From an uncultured Spirochaetia bacterium (lineage in GTDB: Bacteria > Spirochaetota > Spirochaetia > JABEVK01): 42,815 bases of DNA. Under the pieces are notes generated by a model. It was not told where the DNA came from and did not search any database. It saw only the letters and a program-made list of their open reading frames with translations. Position 1 is the stretch's first letter, and every line of letters begins with the position of its first letter. The DNA lies in contig CALGPJ010000020.1 of NCBI GenBank assembly GCA_937960645.1, positions 1-42,815 on the forward strand, read 5' to 3'. Below are positions 1 to 8,387 of this stretch, piece after piece. A program made the position numbers and the translations under genes.

Positions 1-340
1 AAAGGGTGGCGGTGTACGTGGCGTGGCACAACCTGAACAAGCCCGTGCGGGTGCGGGACAAGAAGTTGAAGCGGGTCACGCACGCCCAGCTGGCGGGGCT
101 GAGTAAGAGCTGGGTAGAACAGGAGTGGCAGCGGCTGGGCAGGGAGCGGGTGTTCCCGAAGCGGGAGCCTTTGAGGGAGTTTCACCGGAGGGTGTGGAAC
201 CGCGAGGATGTGCTGTTACGAAAAGATGGCAGCGATGTGTTTGGCCCCGCCGAGCCGCTGTGGCGGATGCGGGCGTAAAAAAAGACGGGAGGGCCAACCG
301 CGATGGGGCACAGGCTTCGAGGGTGCAATTGCCGCGGCAC
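1..340 (+). mobile_element. 3' end of an insertion sequence, cut by the window edge
   Basis: This segment holds the C-terminal part of a probable transposase (stop at 278) followed 42 nt later by a terminal repeat at 321-340. The reverse complement of that repeat begins GTGCCGCGGCAATTGCAC. The same sequence with one mismatch (17 of 18) occurs at 42641-42658, just upstream of an ORF start. The two therefore look like the right and left ends of two copies of one IS family in the same orientation. The outer boundary is taken at base 340. A target duplication cannot be tested because each copy is incomplete. Family not assigned. Confidence 0.6.
3..278 (+). CDS. Probable transposase, C-terminal fragment (5' end outside window)
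   Basis: The frame is open from the first bases of the window to a TAA at 276-278, so the N-terminus lies outside. The visible ~91 residues are rich in Arg, Lys and Trp and begin with a Tyr-x-Ala-Trp-His-Asn-x-x-(Lys)-Pro stretch. This resembles the 'YxxxHNxxRPH' segment after the last catalytic acid in many DDE transposases and integrases. No catalytic acid is inside the fragment, so the assignment rests on that stretch and on the terminal repeat at 321-340. An internal GTG at 6 is not a likely true start because the frame continues upstream. Confidence 0.5.
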   Translation, partial: RVAVYVAWHNLNKPVRVRDKKLKRVTHAQLAGLSKSWVEQEWQRLGRERVFPKREPLREFHRRVWNREDVLLRKDGSDVFGPAEPLWRMRA

Positions 341-352
341 AATACAAGATGT

Positions 353-381
353 TTGAAAATTGAACAAAAGGTGGGTAGATT
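353..381 (+). promoter_or_regulatory. Sigma-70-type promoter of the beta-barrel gene pair
   Basis: TTGAAA (353-358), a 17-nt spacer and TAGATT (376-381) give a good sigma-70 promoter match. It lies 32 nt upstream of the first outer-membrane gene, just outside the IS end. Confidence 0.5.
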
Positions 382-413
382 CTAACTGGAAATAAATTCT
401 AAAGGAGATGAAC

Positions 414-1751
414 ATGTTTGGCAAACGAGCTTTCCTGCTTCTGGTTCTCATAGGGTCAGCGGGGTTTACCTGGGCCCAGGATGAGAGCGCTCAAGCCAAC
501 TTCGGTTTCGGACTCGGTTTGGGAACCGAAGTCATCGATGGCAAAACGTGGCAAAACCTCAGTTTTGTCCCGGATCTCGCATTTGGTGAGTTCGGCATCG
601 GTCTGGACCTGAGAATCAACTTCCAGTTTTACGATGAACCGGGAAGCCCCTTTGGCTTCTACCCTCGGGTAGAGGATTGGAAGGCCAACAGCGCGGACTT
701 TGTGGATTGGGCCCAACTCTACCTGAGTAAGATCGCCTATATCCGCTGGGGTCTCAAGGGCAAGCCCCTGTACATCAAGCTGGGAATGATCCAGGATGGA
801 ACCCTGGGGAACGGGTTCTTGATGGCCAACTACAACAACACCATCCTCCGCCCCGAAAAGAAAATCACCGGTCTTGCCTTCGATGTGGATGGGTCTTTGT
901 TCGGTTTTCCGCTCATCGGTATCGAAACCTTCAGCGGCAACCTGATCCAACCCGATGTCCTCGGCGCCCGCCTCTATTTCCGGCCCCTGGTGTGGTCGGG
1001 AATTCCTATCCTGGACGCCGCGCAAATCGGTGGGACCTATGTCACCGACCTCGATCCCTGGCGCCACTCGCAGGCTCCCAACCCGGGAAATGTCGAACGG
1101 GTTCAAGCGGTCAACGTCGACGTCCGAGTACCTGTAGTCAATCTGGAAAATGTGTTCTCCCTGGCACTTTTCGGGGATGCCAGCTGGCTCAATACTCAAT
1201 CGTATTGGAGAAGCGGCCAGATGATAGGATTCGGCGGCGCCCTGTTTAATCTAGTAACCTACGGTGCGCAGGTTCGGTTCCTGGGCCAGGACTTCCTGCC
1301 CGTCTACTTTGACCGTGGCTACGACATCAAGCGTGACCAAAACTACATGCTCCTTCAGGGCGCTGGCAATATTTCTCCCTATACCGGTTGGCTTGCCAGC
1401 CTGGGTTTCAACCTCCTGGAAGAAAAGTTGGTTTTCTATTCCTCGTTGGAGGGCCCCCTGGGAGAACCCAAGGCTGGATCTGGAAGCCTTGCGGCCCTCT
1501 ATCCCAAGCTCCGCTCCTTGTTGCGATTCAACGCTCCGGAACTGGTTCCAGTCAGCCTGGAGGCCTATTACGACAAGGATAACATCAACAGCTTGCAAAG
1601 CCTGTTCAGCGGGGAGGATGCCCTGGTGGGCGCTCGAATCGGTTACAAGACCGGACCTGCCATCATCTACCTCGTCTACAATGCCCGTTACCTTCCCGTC
1701 ACCGATACCTGGGAAGTCACTTCCAAGCTCGAAACCGTCGTGAAGTTTTAG
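414..1751 (+). CDS. Putative outer-membrane beta-barrel protein
   Basis: A secreted protein of about 445 residues with a clear Sec signal peptide (charged start, hydrophobic core, cleavage after Thr-Trp-Ala-Gln). It has many alternating hydrophobic and aromatic strands and ends in Val-Lys-Phe; a terminal Phe is typical of BAM-inserted barrels. The start is placed at the second ATG (414): AAAGGAG at 401-407 is 6 nt from it but directly abuts the ATG at 408. Residues from about 50 to 195 align by eye with the barrel part of the next gene (for example Tyr-Ile-Lys-Leu-Gly and a later Leu-Gly-Ala-Arg-x-x-Phe), so the two are tandem paralogues. The stop overlaps the Shine-Dalgarno of the next gene, so they form one operon. 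Substrate and family are unknown. Confidence 0.75.
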   Translation: MFGKRAFLLLVLIGSAGFTWAQDESAQANFGFGLGLGTEVIDGKTWQNLSFVPDLAFGEFGIGLDLRINFQFYDEPGSPFGFYPRVEDWKANSADFVDWAQLYLSKIAYIRWGLKGKPLYIKLGMIQDGTLGNGFLMANYNNTILRPEKKITGLAFDVDGSLFGFPLIGIETFSGNLIQPDVLGARLYFRPLVWSGIPILDAAQIGGTYVTDLDPWRHSQAPNPGNVERVQAVNVDVRVPVVNLENVFSLALFGDASWLNTQSYWRSGQMIGFGGALFNLVTYGAQVRFLGQDFLPVYFDRGYDIKRDQNYMLLQGAGNISPYTGWLASLGFNLLEEKLVFYSSLEGPLGEPKAGSGSLAALYPKLRSLLRFNAPELVPVSLEAYYDKDNINSLQSLFSGEDALVGARIGYKTGPAIIYLVYNARYLPVTDTWEVTSKLETVVKF

Positions 1752-1760
1752 GAGGATCTT

Positions 1761-3998
1761 ATGAGAAAGACGCGTTTTATTGCCCTGATGGGCTTGATCT
1801 TTCTGGCCCTCTCGTTGGGTGCCCAGAACACTCCCCAAATGATCCTGGCCTTTGCCCAGGACGAATCCCAGGTGGTGTTAACACTGCCCGGCAACCGAAC
1901 CACACCGGCGACTTTAGGTATGGCCATCCCGGTCGGCACCAGAATCCAGACCAACGGGTCCGCTGTGGAACTTCAACTGAAACCGAATGGGACCATCATC
2001 CGCTTGAACGCCAACACGACCTTCGTCATCGAGGATCTTCAGGGTGTCGGCGGTGGGACCAGCAACAATTTTGCCCTGGTGGGTGGACGACTGCGCACCG
2101 TAGCGGCCCGGGTTTCCAGCCAACCGCAACAGTATTCAATCCGGACTCCCTCGGCAGTCGGGGGCGTACGTGGGACGGATTTTGCCATGTTCGTTGGACT
2201 GGGCCAGGATGGGCAAAACACGGACTGGCTTTGTGTCCAGGAGGGAGAGGTGAGTTACACCAACCTCGTCAACGGCCAAACCCTCGCCGTCAAGGCCGGA
2301 CAATTCGCGAATGCTCTGGCTCAGGTATTCCAGGTGCAAACCTTGCCACCGGAGCAGCTCAAGGCGATCTTCGACACGGTTCCGTTCCAAAAGTTGAATC
2401 CGTCCGAGGTTCCCGGTCAAACCCCGGCACAACAGGCGCAACAAACCGAGCCGGCACAACAGCCCGCCAGCCCGCCACCGGCTCCAATGCCCAGCGAACC
2501 TGCACCCGCCGCTGAAGTAGCCGCGGAGGAAGAGGGCCCCGGAAGTGACGAAGAAGATCCTCTCTACAAGCTGATCAGTGAAATCCTCAACCTCGAGCTG
2601 GGAGCCGTCACCATTGGAGAGACGACTTACAGCAAGGCCATCCTCCAACCCAACATCGATCTGGGGACTTTCAAGATGGGCCTGTACCTCCCCATCATTT
2701 ATACCAAAGATCTCTTCAATCCCAACGACTGGTACCGCCCAGCCGGCAACTACGAGTGGAGCTTCGGTACGGACGCATCGTTCGGCGAAGATTGGCTGGC
2801 ACGGATTGCCGACTTTGGGACCGATGTGGCCCTGAAGATCAAGTATCTCGAAATTAACCGCCCCGGCAGGGATCCCTGGTACCTCAAAGTCGGAAGTCTC
2901 AACTCCATGACCCTGGGCCTGGGAACCCTGATGCGAGGGTTTGCCAACGATCAGGACTTCCCTGCCGTTCGCAGAATCGGTTTCAATGCTGGCGTGGACC
3001 TCGGAGGTTTTGTCCTCGAGACGGTTTTCGACGACCTTGCCAAGCCTCAGGTGATGGGCGGACGCATCGGTTTCAAACCCATCGGTAAAGATGTCCCCCT
3101 CTTTGGAAGCTTTCAGATTGGATTGCAGGGGATCACGGATATTCGTCCCGCTGCCGACGCCCCCGATATCGGAGCGACCGGAGACCCGCTGTTCATCGGC
3201 ATGGCGGCTGATGTGACACTGCTCAAGTTGGACCTGGGGATCCTGAGTGCCCTGCTGTATGCCGACATCGGCTCCTTCGTTCCTTACTACCGGAACACGA
3301 CGACGACTTACCCCAACCTGCCCCAGGGTTTTGCAACCATGGCCTTCTTCGATGGCAACCAGCTCAAAAACTTCGGCTGGTCGACGGGAGTATTCGGAAA
3401 CATCGCCATTGTCGATTACCGGCTGGACTTCCGATTCAGCAAGGGACTCTACCGCCCGCAGGTGTTCTCGGCCACCTATCCCAGAACCCGCATCGAATAC
3501 CTCGAGCAGATCAATCAATACATCGACAACGCCTACGCTGGCAACGCCAACCCCATCGATGATCAGGTCAACACGGGCATCTATGGCTCAGCCTTCGCCA
3601 ACATACTGGACCGGGCCAAGCTCGGGTTGAGTTACCTTTGGCCCTGGTATTTCGAAGACGGCAAGCTTCTCTACGGAGAGAACGATCTCCTGGTGGTCAA
3701 GTTTGAGCTCAAGAAAAACACCATTCCGGTAGTCAACGTTTGGGGAAGCGTCAGCTACGAACGAACCAAGTTCGCTCACACCTTGATGGGCTGGATCGGC
3801 AACGGTGTTCACCTCTTCGATGCCAACACCATCGTCAAGGGCGAATTCTTCTATCCTTTGGCAAAAGGTCTCAATCTGGTTACACTCGTGAGTACGGCCG
3901 TCGTCACCGACTCCAATGGTGATGTGGTCTACACGGCAGATGGAGTCACACCGAAAATTCAACCCAACATCACCCTTGAAATCAGGGTCAACTTCTGA
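1761..3998 (+). CDS. FecR-domain protein fused to an outer-membrane beta-barrel
   Basis: A 745-residue secreted protein. Residues 1-21 form a signal peptide. Residues ~55-185 are a FecR domain, with the pattern Gly-x-x-Ile-x-Thr-x-x-x-(Ala/Ser)-x-Val-x-Leu and later Ile-Arg-Thr-Pro-x-Ala-Val-x-Gly-Val-Arg-Gly-Thr-Asp-Phe. Residues ~217-262 are a Pro/Gln/Glu-rich linker. The rest, from about 295, is a predicted beta-barrel paralogous to the preceding protein, ending in Val-Asn-Phe. FecR domains act as periplasmic ligand or signal domains in iron-uptake regulators and also occur in spirochaetal surface proteins. Here no anti-sigma transmembrane layout is seen, so an envelope structural or sensing role is inferred. 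AGGAGG precedes the ATG by 5 nt. Cotranscribed with the gene before it. Confidence 0.8.
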   Translation: MRKTRFIALMGLIFLALSLGAQNTPQMILAFAQDESQVVLTLPGNRTTPATLGMAIPVGTRIQTNGSAVELQLKPNGTIIRLNANTTFVIEDLQGVGGGTSNNFALVGGRLRTVAARVSSQPQQYSIRTPSAVGGVRGTDFAMFVGLGQDGQNTDWLCVQEGEVSYTNLVNGQTLAVKAGQFANALAQVFQVQTLPPEQLKAIFDTVPFQKLNPSEVPGQTPAQQAQQTEPAQQPASPPPAPMPSEPAPAAEVAAEEEGPGSDEEDPLYKLISEILNLELGAVTIGETTYSKAILQPNIDLGTFKMGLYLPIIYTKDLFNPNDWYRPAGNYEWSFGTDASFGEDWLARIADFGTDVALKIKYLEINRPGRDPWYLKVGSLNSMTLGLGTLMRGFANDQDFPAVRRIGFNAGVDLGGFVLETVFDDLAKPQVMGGRIGFKPIGKDVPLFGSFQIGLQGITDIRPAADAPDIGATGDPLFIGMAADVTLLKLDLGILSALLYADIGSFVPYYRNTTTTYPNLPQGFATMAFFDGNQLKNFGWSTGVFGNIAIVDYRLDFRFSKGLYRPQVFSATYPRTRIEYLEQINQYIDNAYAGNANPIDDQVNTGIYGSAFANILDRAKLGLSYLWPWYFEDGKLLYGENDLLVVKFELKKNTIPVVNVWGSVSYERTKFAHTLMGWIGNGVHLFDANTIVKGEFFYPLAKGLNLVTLVSTAVVTDSNGDVVYTADGVTPKIQPNITLEIRVNF

Positions 3999-5694
3999 AT
4001 CATATCCCCGGAGGATTCACCTCCTCCGGGAAGATGTGGCACGTAAGATTGCGGCCGGCGAGGTCATCGACCGGCCGTATTCCGTTGTCCGAGAACTCCT
4101 GGACAACGCCCTCGATGCCTCGGCCACCCAGGTCTATGTCGAATGGAATAACGGCGGGATCGACCTCGTACGCGTGATCGACGACGGTACGGGCATACAT
4201 CCCAACGATCTTCCCCTGGCCGTACTTCCCCATGCCACCTCGAAGATCGCCAGCGAACGCGATTTGAACAATTTACGAAGCCTGGGTTTCCGTGGCGAGG
4301 CCCTGGCCAGCATTGCGGCCGTCTCCCGGTTGGAAATTCATTCAGCCACGGAAAACGAAGGCGGAAGCCTCTTGACGGTAAGGTTTGGCGCACCGCCGAG
4401 CCTATCCTCCCAGGCTCGATCGCGGGGAACATCGGTCAGTGTTCAAGATATTTTTCTCAATCTCCCGGCTCGGCGCAAGTTTCTGCGCAGCGGACGCTCG
4501 GAGGGACTGGCCTGCCGAAAAACCCTCGAAGAGAAGGTCCTCGCCTTTCCCGAGGTGATGTTCAGCCTTATCGTGGACGAACAATTTGTGGCAACCTACC
4601 CCGCCGCGAGTCTGATGGAAAGGGTGAAGTCGCTGAGCGATCCTGCCCTGGCGCCCCAGCTGCGTCTCACCGAGGGAGGCAACGACTGGATTCAGCTCAA
4701 GGCTATTTATGCCCCTCCCGAATTTTTCCGCAGGGATCGCACCGGCATCTACCTTTTTGTCAACAGAAGGCGCATTAACGATTTCGGTTTGATGCAGGCC
4801 GTCCAATATGCCTTTGGCGACTTCCTACCCGGCGGCAGCTTTCCGTATTGTTACCTGTTCCTGGAAATCGACCCTCAGGAGGTGGATTTCAATATCCATC
4901 CGGCCAAGCGAGAAATCAGAGTCCGTCAGGCGGCGGCTCTGCACCAGTTCCTAACCCGACACTTGAGGTCAGAACTCAAGCCCTTGTATGGGGTGCAACC
5001 CCAGGGATATTTTTCGAACAAAGAGCCGCCACCTACCCTGGTCGAGACACTGGATGTGAGCCGTCAGGGGTTTTCCTATTCACGCCCCCTTGTCCTTCCC
5101 AACTGGGCCAAGGAGCTCCCACCGCAAGACCGGCAGCCTCTCCTCGAGGATCCCCCCTCGTGGCGCTACCTGGGCCAGGTTCTGAAACTCTACCTCCTGG
5201 TGGAGCGCCAGGGGAAACTGATCATCGTCGATCAGCACGCAGCACACGAAAAAATCAATTTCGACATCTTGCGCTCTCGCAAAGGTGAAAAACAACGCCT
5301 CCTGGTCCCCCTGGAAGTCAACCTCGATCCGCAAATGGTCGATTTTTGGAAGGACCGTTTGGCGATCCTCGAGAGTCTGGGCTTTCAGGCCGAGTTAGAG
5401 AAAGAAACTCTTATCGTTCGTGAAGTCCCGGCCCTGGGCGATGGTTTCGAATCGGAAATTATCGCCTACCTGAATGAGCCGCTGGGGACGGAACGCGATC
5501 TCGAAAACGCGTTTTATGCGCGCATGGCCTGTCGGAGCAGCATCATGGCAAACGAGGAACTGGACGATGCGGCAGCACGGCATTTGTTGATGCAGGTATT
5601 CCGCCTTGAGGAACCTCGGTGTCCCCATGGACGCCCACTCTGGATCGAGGTCTCCGAAGAGGAACTGGCGCGCCTCTTCGGAAGGACTCATTGA
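3976..5694 (+). CDS. mutL: DNA mismatch repair protein MutL, endonuclease type
   Basis: The GHKL ATPase domain shows all MutL motifs: Ala-Gly-Glu-Val-Ile with Glu-Leu-Leu-Asp-Asn-Ala, Asp-Asp-Gly-Thr-Gly-Ile, Gly-Phe-Arg-Gly-Glu-Ala-Leu and the Gly-Thr-x-Val-x-Val / Asn-Leu-Pro-Ala-Arg segment. The C-terminal domain carries Asp-Gln-His-Ala-Ala-His-Glu, Ala-Cys-Arg-Ser-Ser and Cys-Pro-His-Gly-Arg-Pro, the metal-binding nickase motifs of MutL from bacteria lacking MutH. The last acid of the DQHA(X2)E(X4)E motif is Asp instead of Glu. Total length, about 570 residues, is normal. The start is unclear: no ATG gives a family-typical N-terminus. TTG 3976 (overlapping the upstream gene by 23 nt) is chosen; ATT 4015 would give the usual length, and GTG 4036 would cut into the first conserved helix. 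The stop abuts that of convergent potD. Confidence 0.93.
   Translation: MKSGSTSESYPRRIHLLREDVARKIAAGEVIDRPYSVVRELLDNALDASATQVYVEWNNGGIDLVRVIDDGTGIHPNDLPLAVLPHATSKIASERDLNNLRSLGFRGEALASIAAVSRLEIHSATENEGGSLLTVRFGAPPSLSSQARSRGTSVSVQDIFLNLPARRKFLRSGRSEGLACRKTLEEKVLAFPEVMFSLIVDEQFVATYPAASLMERVKSLSDPALAPQLRLTEGGNDWIQLKAIYAPPEFFRRDRTGIYLFVNRRRINDFGLMQAVQYAFGDFLPGGSFPYCYLFLEIDPQEVDFNIHPAKREIRVRQAAALHQFLTRHLRSELKPLYGVQPQGYFSNKEPPPTLVETLDVSRQGFSYSRPLVLPNWAKELPPQDRQPLLEDPPSWRYLGQVLKLYLLVERQGKLIIVDQHAAHEKINFDILRSRKGEKQRLLVPLEVNLDPQMVDFWKDRLAILESLGFQAELEKETLIVREVPALGDGFESEIIAYLNEPLGTERDLENAFYARMACRSSIMANEELDDAAARHLLMQVFRLEEPRCPHGRPLWIEVSEEELARLFGRTH
4007..4030 (+). promoter_or_regulatory. Hairpin over the mutL translation-initiation region
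   Basis: CCCGGAGG (4007-4014) and CCTCCGGG (4023-4030) form a perfect 8-bp stem with an 8-nt loop. The stem contains the only GGAGG near the start of mutL and lies 8 nt after the stop of the preceding gene. No T-run follows, so it is not an intrinsic terminator. It could hide the ribosome site unless ribosomes finishing the upstream gene open it. Confidence 0.45.
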
Positions 5695-6738
5695 TCAGTT
5701 GCCGCTCCGCAGTTGTTGCCAGATACGGTTGAATTTCTCCAGGTTTTCGCCCAAGTCGAGGTAAAGGACGGAATTCTCCAGATCCTTGATGGTGTAGTTC
5801 GCTTTGTATTCTGCATCGACGGCCAGGATCTTGTCGGCCTCGGTATTGATGCTGGGGTAGCCCAGAGCCTTGCAGATGCGCGCGTAGATGTCAGGTCGAT
5901 GAATGAAGTTGATGAACTTGTGGGCATTGACCTTGTTGGGCGCCCCTTTGAGAACCACAAAGCTGTCCAAATACATCGGTGAGCCTTCCTTCGGGATAAA
6001 GAACTCGGTGTTCGCCAGCCGAACGGGATCCAGCTCGGTCAGAACATTCTCCGCGTAGGAATGCACCACCCAAAATTCTCCACTGGCGTAGCCCTTACCC
6101 TGGCTTTCGCTGTCAAAACGTAAAATGTTCTCCTTCCACTTCAAGAGAACCTGGAGGGCCTGGTTGAGTTCCTCGTCCTTGACGCTGTTGGGAGAATACC
6201 CCAGGTACATCAGAGCCGATCCGATGACCTGGCGGGGATCGTCCAGAAGGGTTGCCTTCCCTTTGATAAGGGGGTTTTCAAAAACCTTCCAGCTTTTCTC
6301 ATAAGACGGGAGCCTGTTCTTGTCTACAGCAACTCCCGCCACGCCGATCATGTAAGGGACGGTAAACTTGAATCCCGGATCGTAGTTGTTCTTGTCCTTG
6401 ATGATTTGGCTGATGAGCTGAAAATTCGGAATCAATTCATAGTTAATTGGTGCCAGCATGCCCTGGGCGATCAGAATTTCCGCATAGTCCTGGGTCGGCA
6501 CGACGATATCGTAACCCGTCCCACCAGAAATGATTTTTGCATACATTTCTTCGTTGCTGGTGTATTGATCGTAGACGACCTTGATGTTGAACTCCTTTTC
6601 GAAGTCCATCACCACGTCTTCGGGAATGTAGTAGGTCCAGTTGTAAACATTCAACTGGTTGGTTTCCTTCCACCCATCATCCTGGGCTCCACAGCTCAAA
6701 AGAAGTACCAGTAAAAACCCAAACAATTTTTTAGCCAT
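5695..6738 (-). CDS. potD: Spermidine/putrescine-binding lipoprotein PotD
   Basis: Periplasmic substrate-binding component of a polyamine ABC importer, 347 residues. The N-terminus is a lipoprotein signal with Leu-Leu-Leu-Ser-Cys (Cys16), a relaxed lipobox of the kind seen in spirochaetes. The mature start, Asn-Val-Tyr-Asn-Trp-Thr-Tyr-Tyr-Ile-Pro-Glu, and the following Phe-Glu-Lys-Glu-Phe-Asn-Ile-Lys-Val-Val-Tyr-Asp are hallmark PotD/PotF sequences. Fourth gene of potABCD, 16 nt after potC. Its stop directly abuts the mutL stop on the other strand, leaving no room for a terminator. The exact polyamine cannot be told from the sequence. Confidence 0.93.
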   Translation of the reverse strand: MAKKLFGFLLVLLLSCGAQDDGWKETNQLNVYNWTYYIPEDVVMDFEKEFNIKVVYDQYTSNEEMYAKIISGGTGYDIVVPTQDYAEILIAQGMLAPINYELIPNFQLISQIIKDKNNYDPGFKFTVPYMIGVAGVAVDKNRLPSYEKSWKVFENPLIKGKATLLDDPRQVIGSALMYLGYSPNSVKDEELNQALQVLLKWKENILRFDSESQGKGYASGEFWVVHSYAENVLTELDPVRLANTEFFIPKEGSPMYLDSFVVLKGAPNKVNAHKFINFIHRPDIYARICKALGYPSINTEADKILAVDAEYKANYTIKDLENSVLYLDLGENLEKFNRIWQQLRSGN

Positions 6739-6754
6739 TTTTCCTCCTTGGCGT

Positions 6755-7531
6755 TTATGCCTTAATTAGGTATTTCAACAGACGCTGGGCCGAAACGGCC
6801 AGGGCCACCGTCACCAGGATCAGCAAAACGGAGAAAGCGTTGATGGTGGGAGTGACCCCAAAACGAATAGCCGAAAAGATGTAAAGGGGCAAGGTGCTCG
6901 ACCCTGGACCCGACACGAACAAGGTCACCACGAAATCCTCGAGACTAAGGGTGAAGGCTGTCAAAAAACCGGAAAGTATGCCGGGCATCGAAATCGGGAT
7001 GATGACGCGTACCAGGGTTTGAAACTCGGTGGCCCCCAGATCGCGGGACGCCTCGATGATCGAAAAATCGAACTCTGAAAGTCGGGCCATCACCATCAGA
7101 AGAACGAAGGGCAGAGTGAACGTTGTGTGTGCGATAATCACCGATACCATCCCCAACGGCAGCCCGATCATGTTGAAAAAAACCAGAATGCTGACACCTA
7201 AAACAATTTCGGGCAGCACCAGGGGAAGAAAGCTGAGACTGGTGGTGTAGGGCTTGTATGAAAAGCGGTACCAGTTGATTCCAATGGCACCGAGGCTCCC
7301 GATCACCGTCGACACGAGACTGGAAACCACCGCCACAATCACACTGTTCCAGACCGCCTGCCAAAGTTGGCCGGATTCCGTGAAGAGTTTTTCGTACCAA
7401 ACCAGAGAGAAACCTGTCCAGGTAAATGAGCGCCCAGCGTTGAAACTATACAGAAGGAGTACCAAAAGAGGAAGCATCAGGAAGATCGCGGTTATCCAAA
7501 AAACCATTCGGGAAACATGCGGCTTATTCAC
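6755..7531 (-). CDS. potC: Polyamine ABC transporter permease PotC
   Basis: Inner-membrane permease, 258 residues, with about six hydrophobic segments. It carries the ABC-permease EAA loop (Glu-Ala-Ser-Arg-Asp-Leu-Gly-Ala-Thr-x-x-Gln-Thr-Leu, then Ile-x-x-Pro-x-x-x-Pro-Gly) that docks on the ATPase. The second-permease position and the Ser-Leu-Glu-Asp-Phe-Val-Val-Thr motif near the end fit PotC. The start overlaps the end of potB by 8 nt, so translation is coupled. Confidence 0.92.
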   Translation of the reverse strand: MNKPHVSRMVFWITAIFLMLPLLVLLLYSFNAGRSFTWTGFSLVWYEKLFTESGQLWQAVWNSVIVAVVSSLVSTVIGSLGAIGINWYRFSYKPYTTSLSFLPLVLPEIVLGVSILVFFNMIGLPLGMVSVIIAHTTFTLPFVLLMVMARLSEFDFSIIEASRDLGATEFQTLVRVIIPISMPGILSGFLTAFTLSLEDFVVTLFVSGPGSSTLPLYIFSAIRFGVTPTINAFSVLLILVTVALAVSAQRLLKYLIKA

Positions 7532-8387
7532 CGTTGAGTACCCTCTTGTTCGCCTCCGCCGATCGCCGTTGGACGTAAAGATAAATCAAAAGGACTACAG
7601 CGGTGAGAACGGTGATCAACACCGAGATAGCGCTGGCCTTGGGGTAATCCCGATTGCGCAACAACTCGTAGGCAATCACGTTGCCCAGCATCCAGGTGTT
7701 CTTGTCTCCCACCAGCTGCGGAACCGCATAGGCGCCGAATGTCGGTATCAGAGTGAAGAGCACGGCCGTAACGATACCCGGGCGAATCGCGGGCAGGAGC
7801 ACCCGTAGCAAGCTCTGCCGATGGGTGGCGCCCAGGTCCCTGGCGGCTTCGAGCAGGCTAAAATCGAACTTCTCGATGGTGCTGTAGAGCGGGAGTATGG
7901 CATAAGGGAGGTAGCTATAAACGAACACGACGATGACGGCCACGGGGTTATAGAGAAATTGAATCCCCTCCGATGTCAGACCCAGAAATTTCAGAACATC
8001 GTTGAGGAAGCCTTCCGTTCCAAGGATGGCCATCCAGGCAAAAATTCGGATCAGGAAGTTGATCCAAAAGGGAACGATGATCAACAGGAGCAGGACGGTG
8101 GCATTTTTACTTCGTGCCATGTAATAGGCAGAGGGCAGGGCCACGAGGATGGTCAAAAAGGTCGACACCACCGAAATCCACAGGGTGGTCAGGAAGACCT
8201 GGATAAAGGCGGGATCCGCCATATTGACGTAGGCGTTCACGGAAAAATTGAAGTGCCGAACTCCTCCGTAGACATCCCGGCTCATCAGCGAATAATAAAC
8301 GATGATTCCCAGGGGAATGAGAAAGAAAAAGCTGAGCCAAAACGTGAGGGGGCCGCTGTAAAAGACTCCCCAGCGCTGTTTGGTCAT
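7524..8387 (-). CDS. potB: Polyamine ABC transporter permease PotB
   Basis: Inner-membrane permease of 287 residues with about six transmembrane segments and an EAA loop (Glu-Ala-Ala-Arg-Asp-Leu-Gly-Ala-Thr, then Leu-Pro-Ala-Ile-Arg-Pro-Gly). The segment Asn-Phe-Leu-Ile-Arg followed by Ala-Trp is typical of PotB. Its ATG overlaps the potA stop as ATGA (8384-8387). Together with potC it forms the channel for polyamines delivered by PotD. Confidence 0.92.
   Translation of the reverse strand: MTKQRWGVFYSGPLTFWLSFFFLIPLGIIVYYSLMSRDVYGGVRHFNFSVNAYVNMADPAFIQVFLTTLWISVVSTFLTILVALPSAYYMARSKNATVLLLLIIVPFWINFLIRIFAWMAILGTEGFLNDVLKFLGLTSEGIQFLYNPVAVIVVFVYSYLPYAILPLYSTIEKFDFSLLEAARDLGATHRQSLLRVLLPAIRPGIVTAVLFTLIPTFGAYAVPQLVGDKNTWMLGNVIAYELLRNRDYPKASAISVLITVLTAVVLLIYLYVQRRSAEANKRVLNGE

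Noticed and set aside
279-352. A gene or RNA between the IS transposase end and the first promoter
   Set aside because: Only the IS terminal repeat is seen; no tRNA-like fold or open frame with a ribosome site.
408-413. ATG at 408 as start of the first barrel gene
   Set aside because: The Shine-Dalgarno AAAGGAG ends at 407, leaving no spacing; ATG 414 has 6 nt.
2136-3518. 460-codon open frame on the minus strand opposite the FecR-barrel gene
   Set aside because: Antisense shadow of a clear gene; no signal peptide, domain or ribosome site, and composition follows the third-codon bias of the plus-strand gene.
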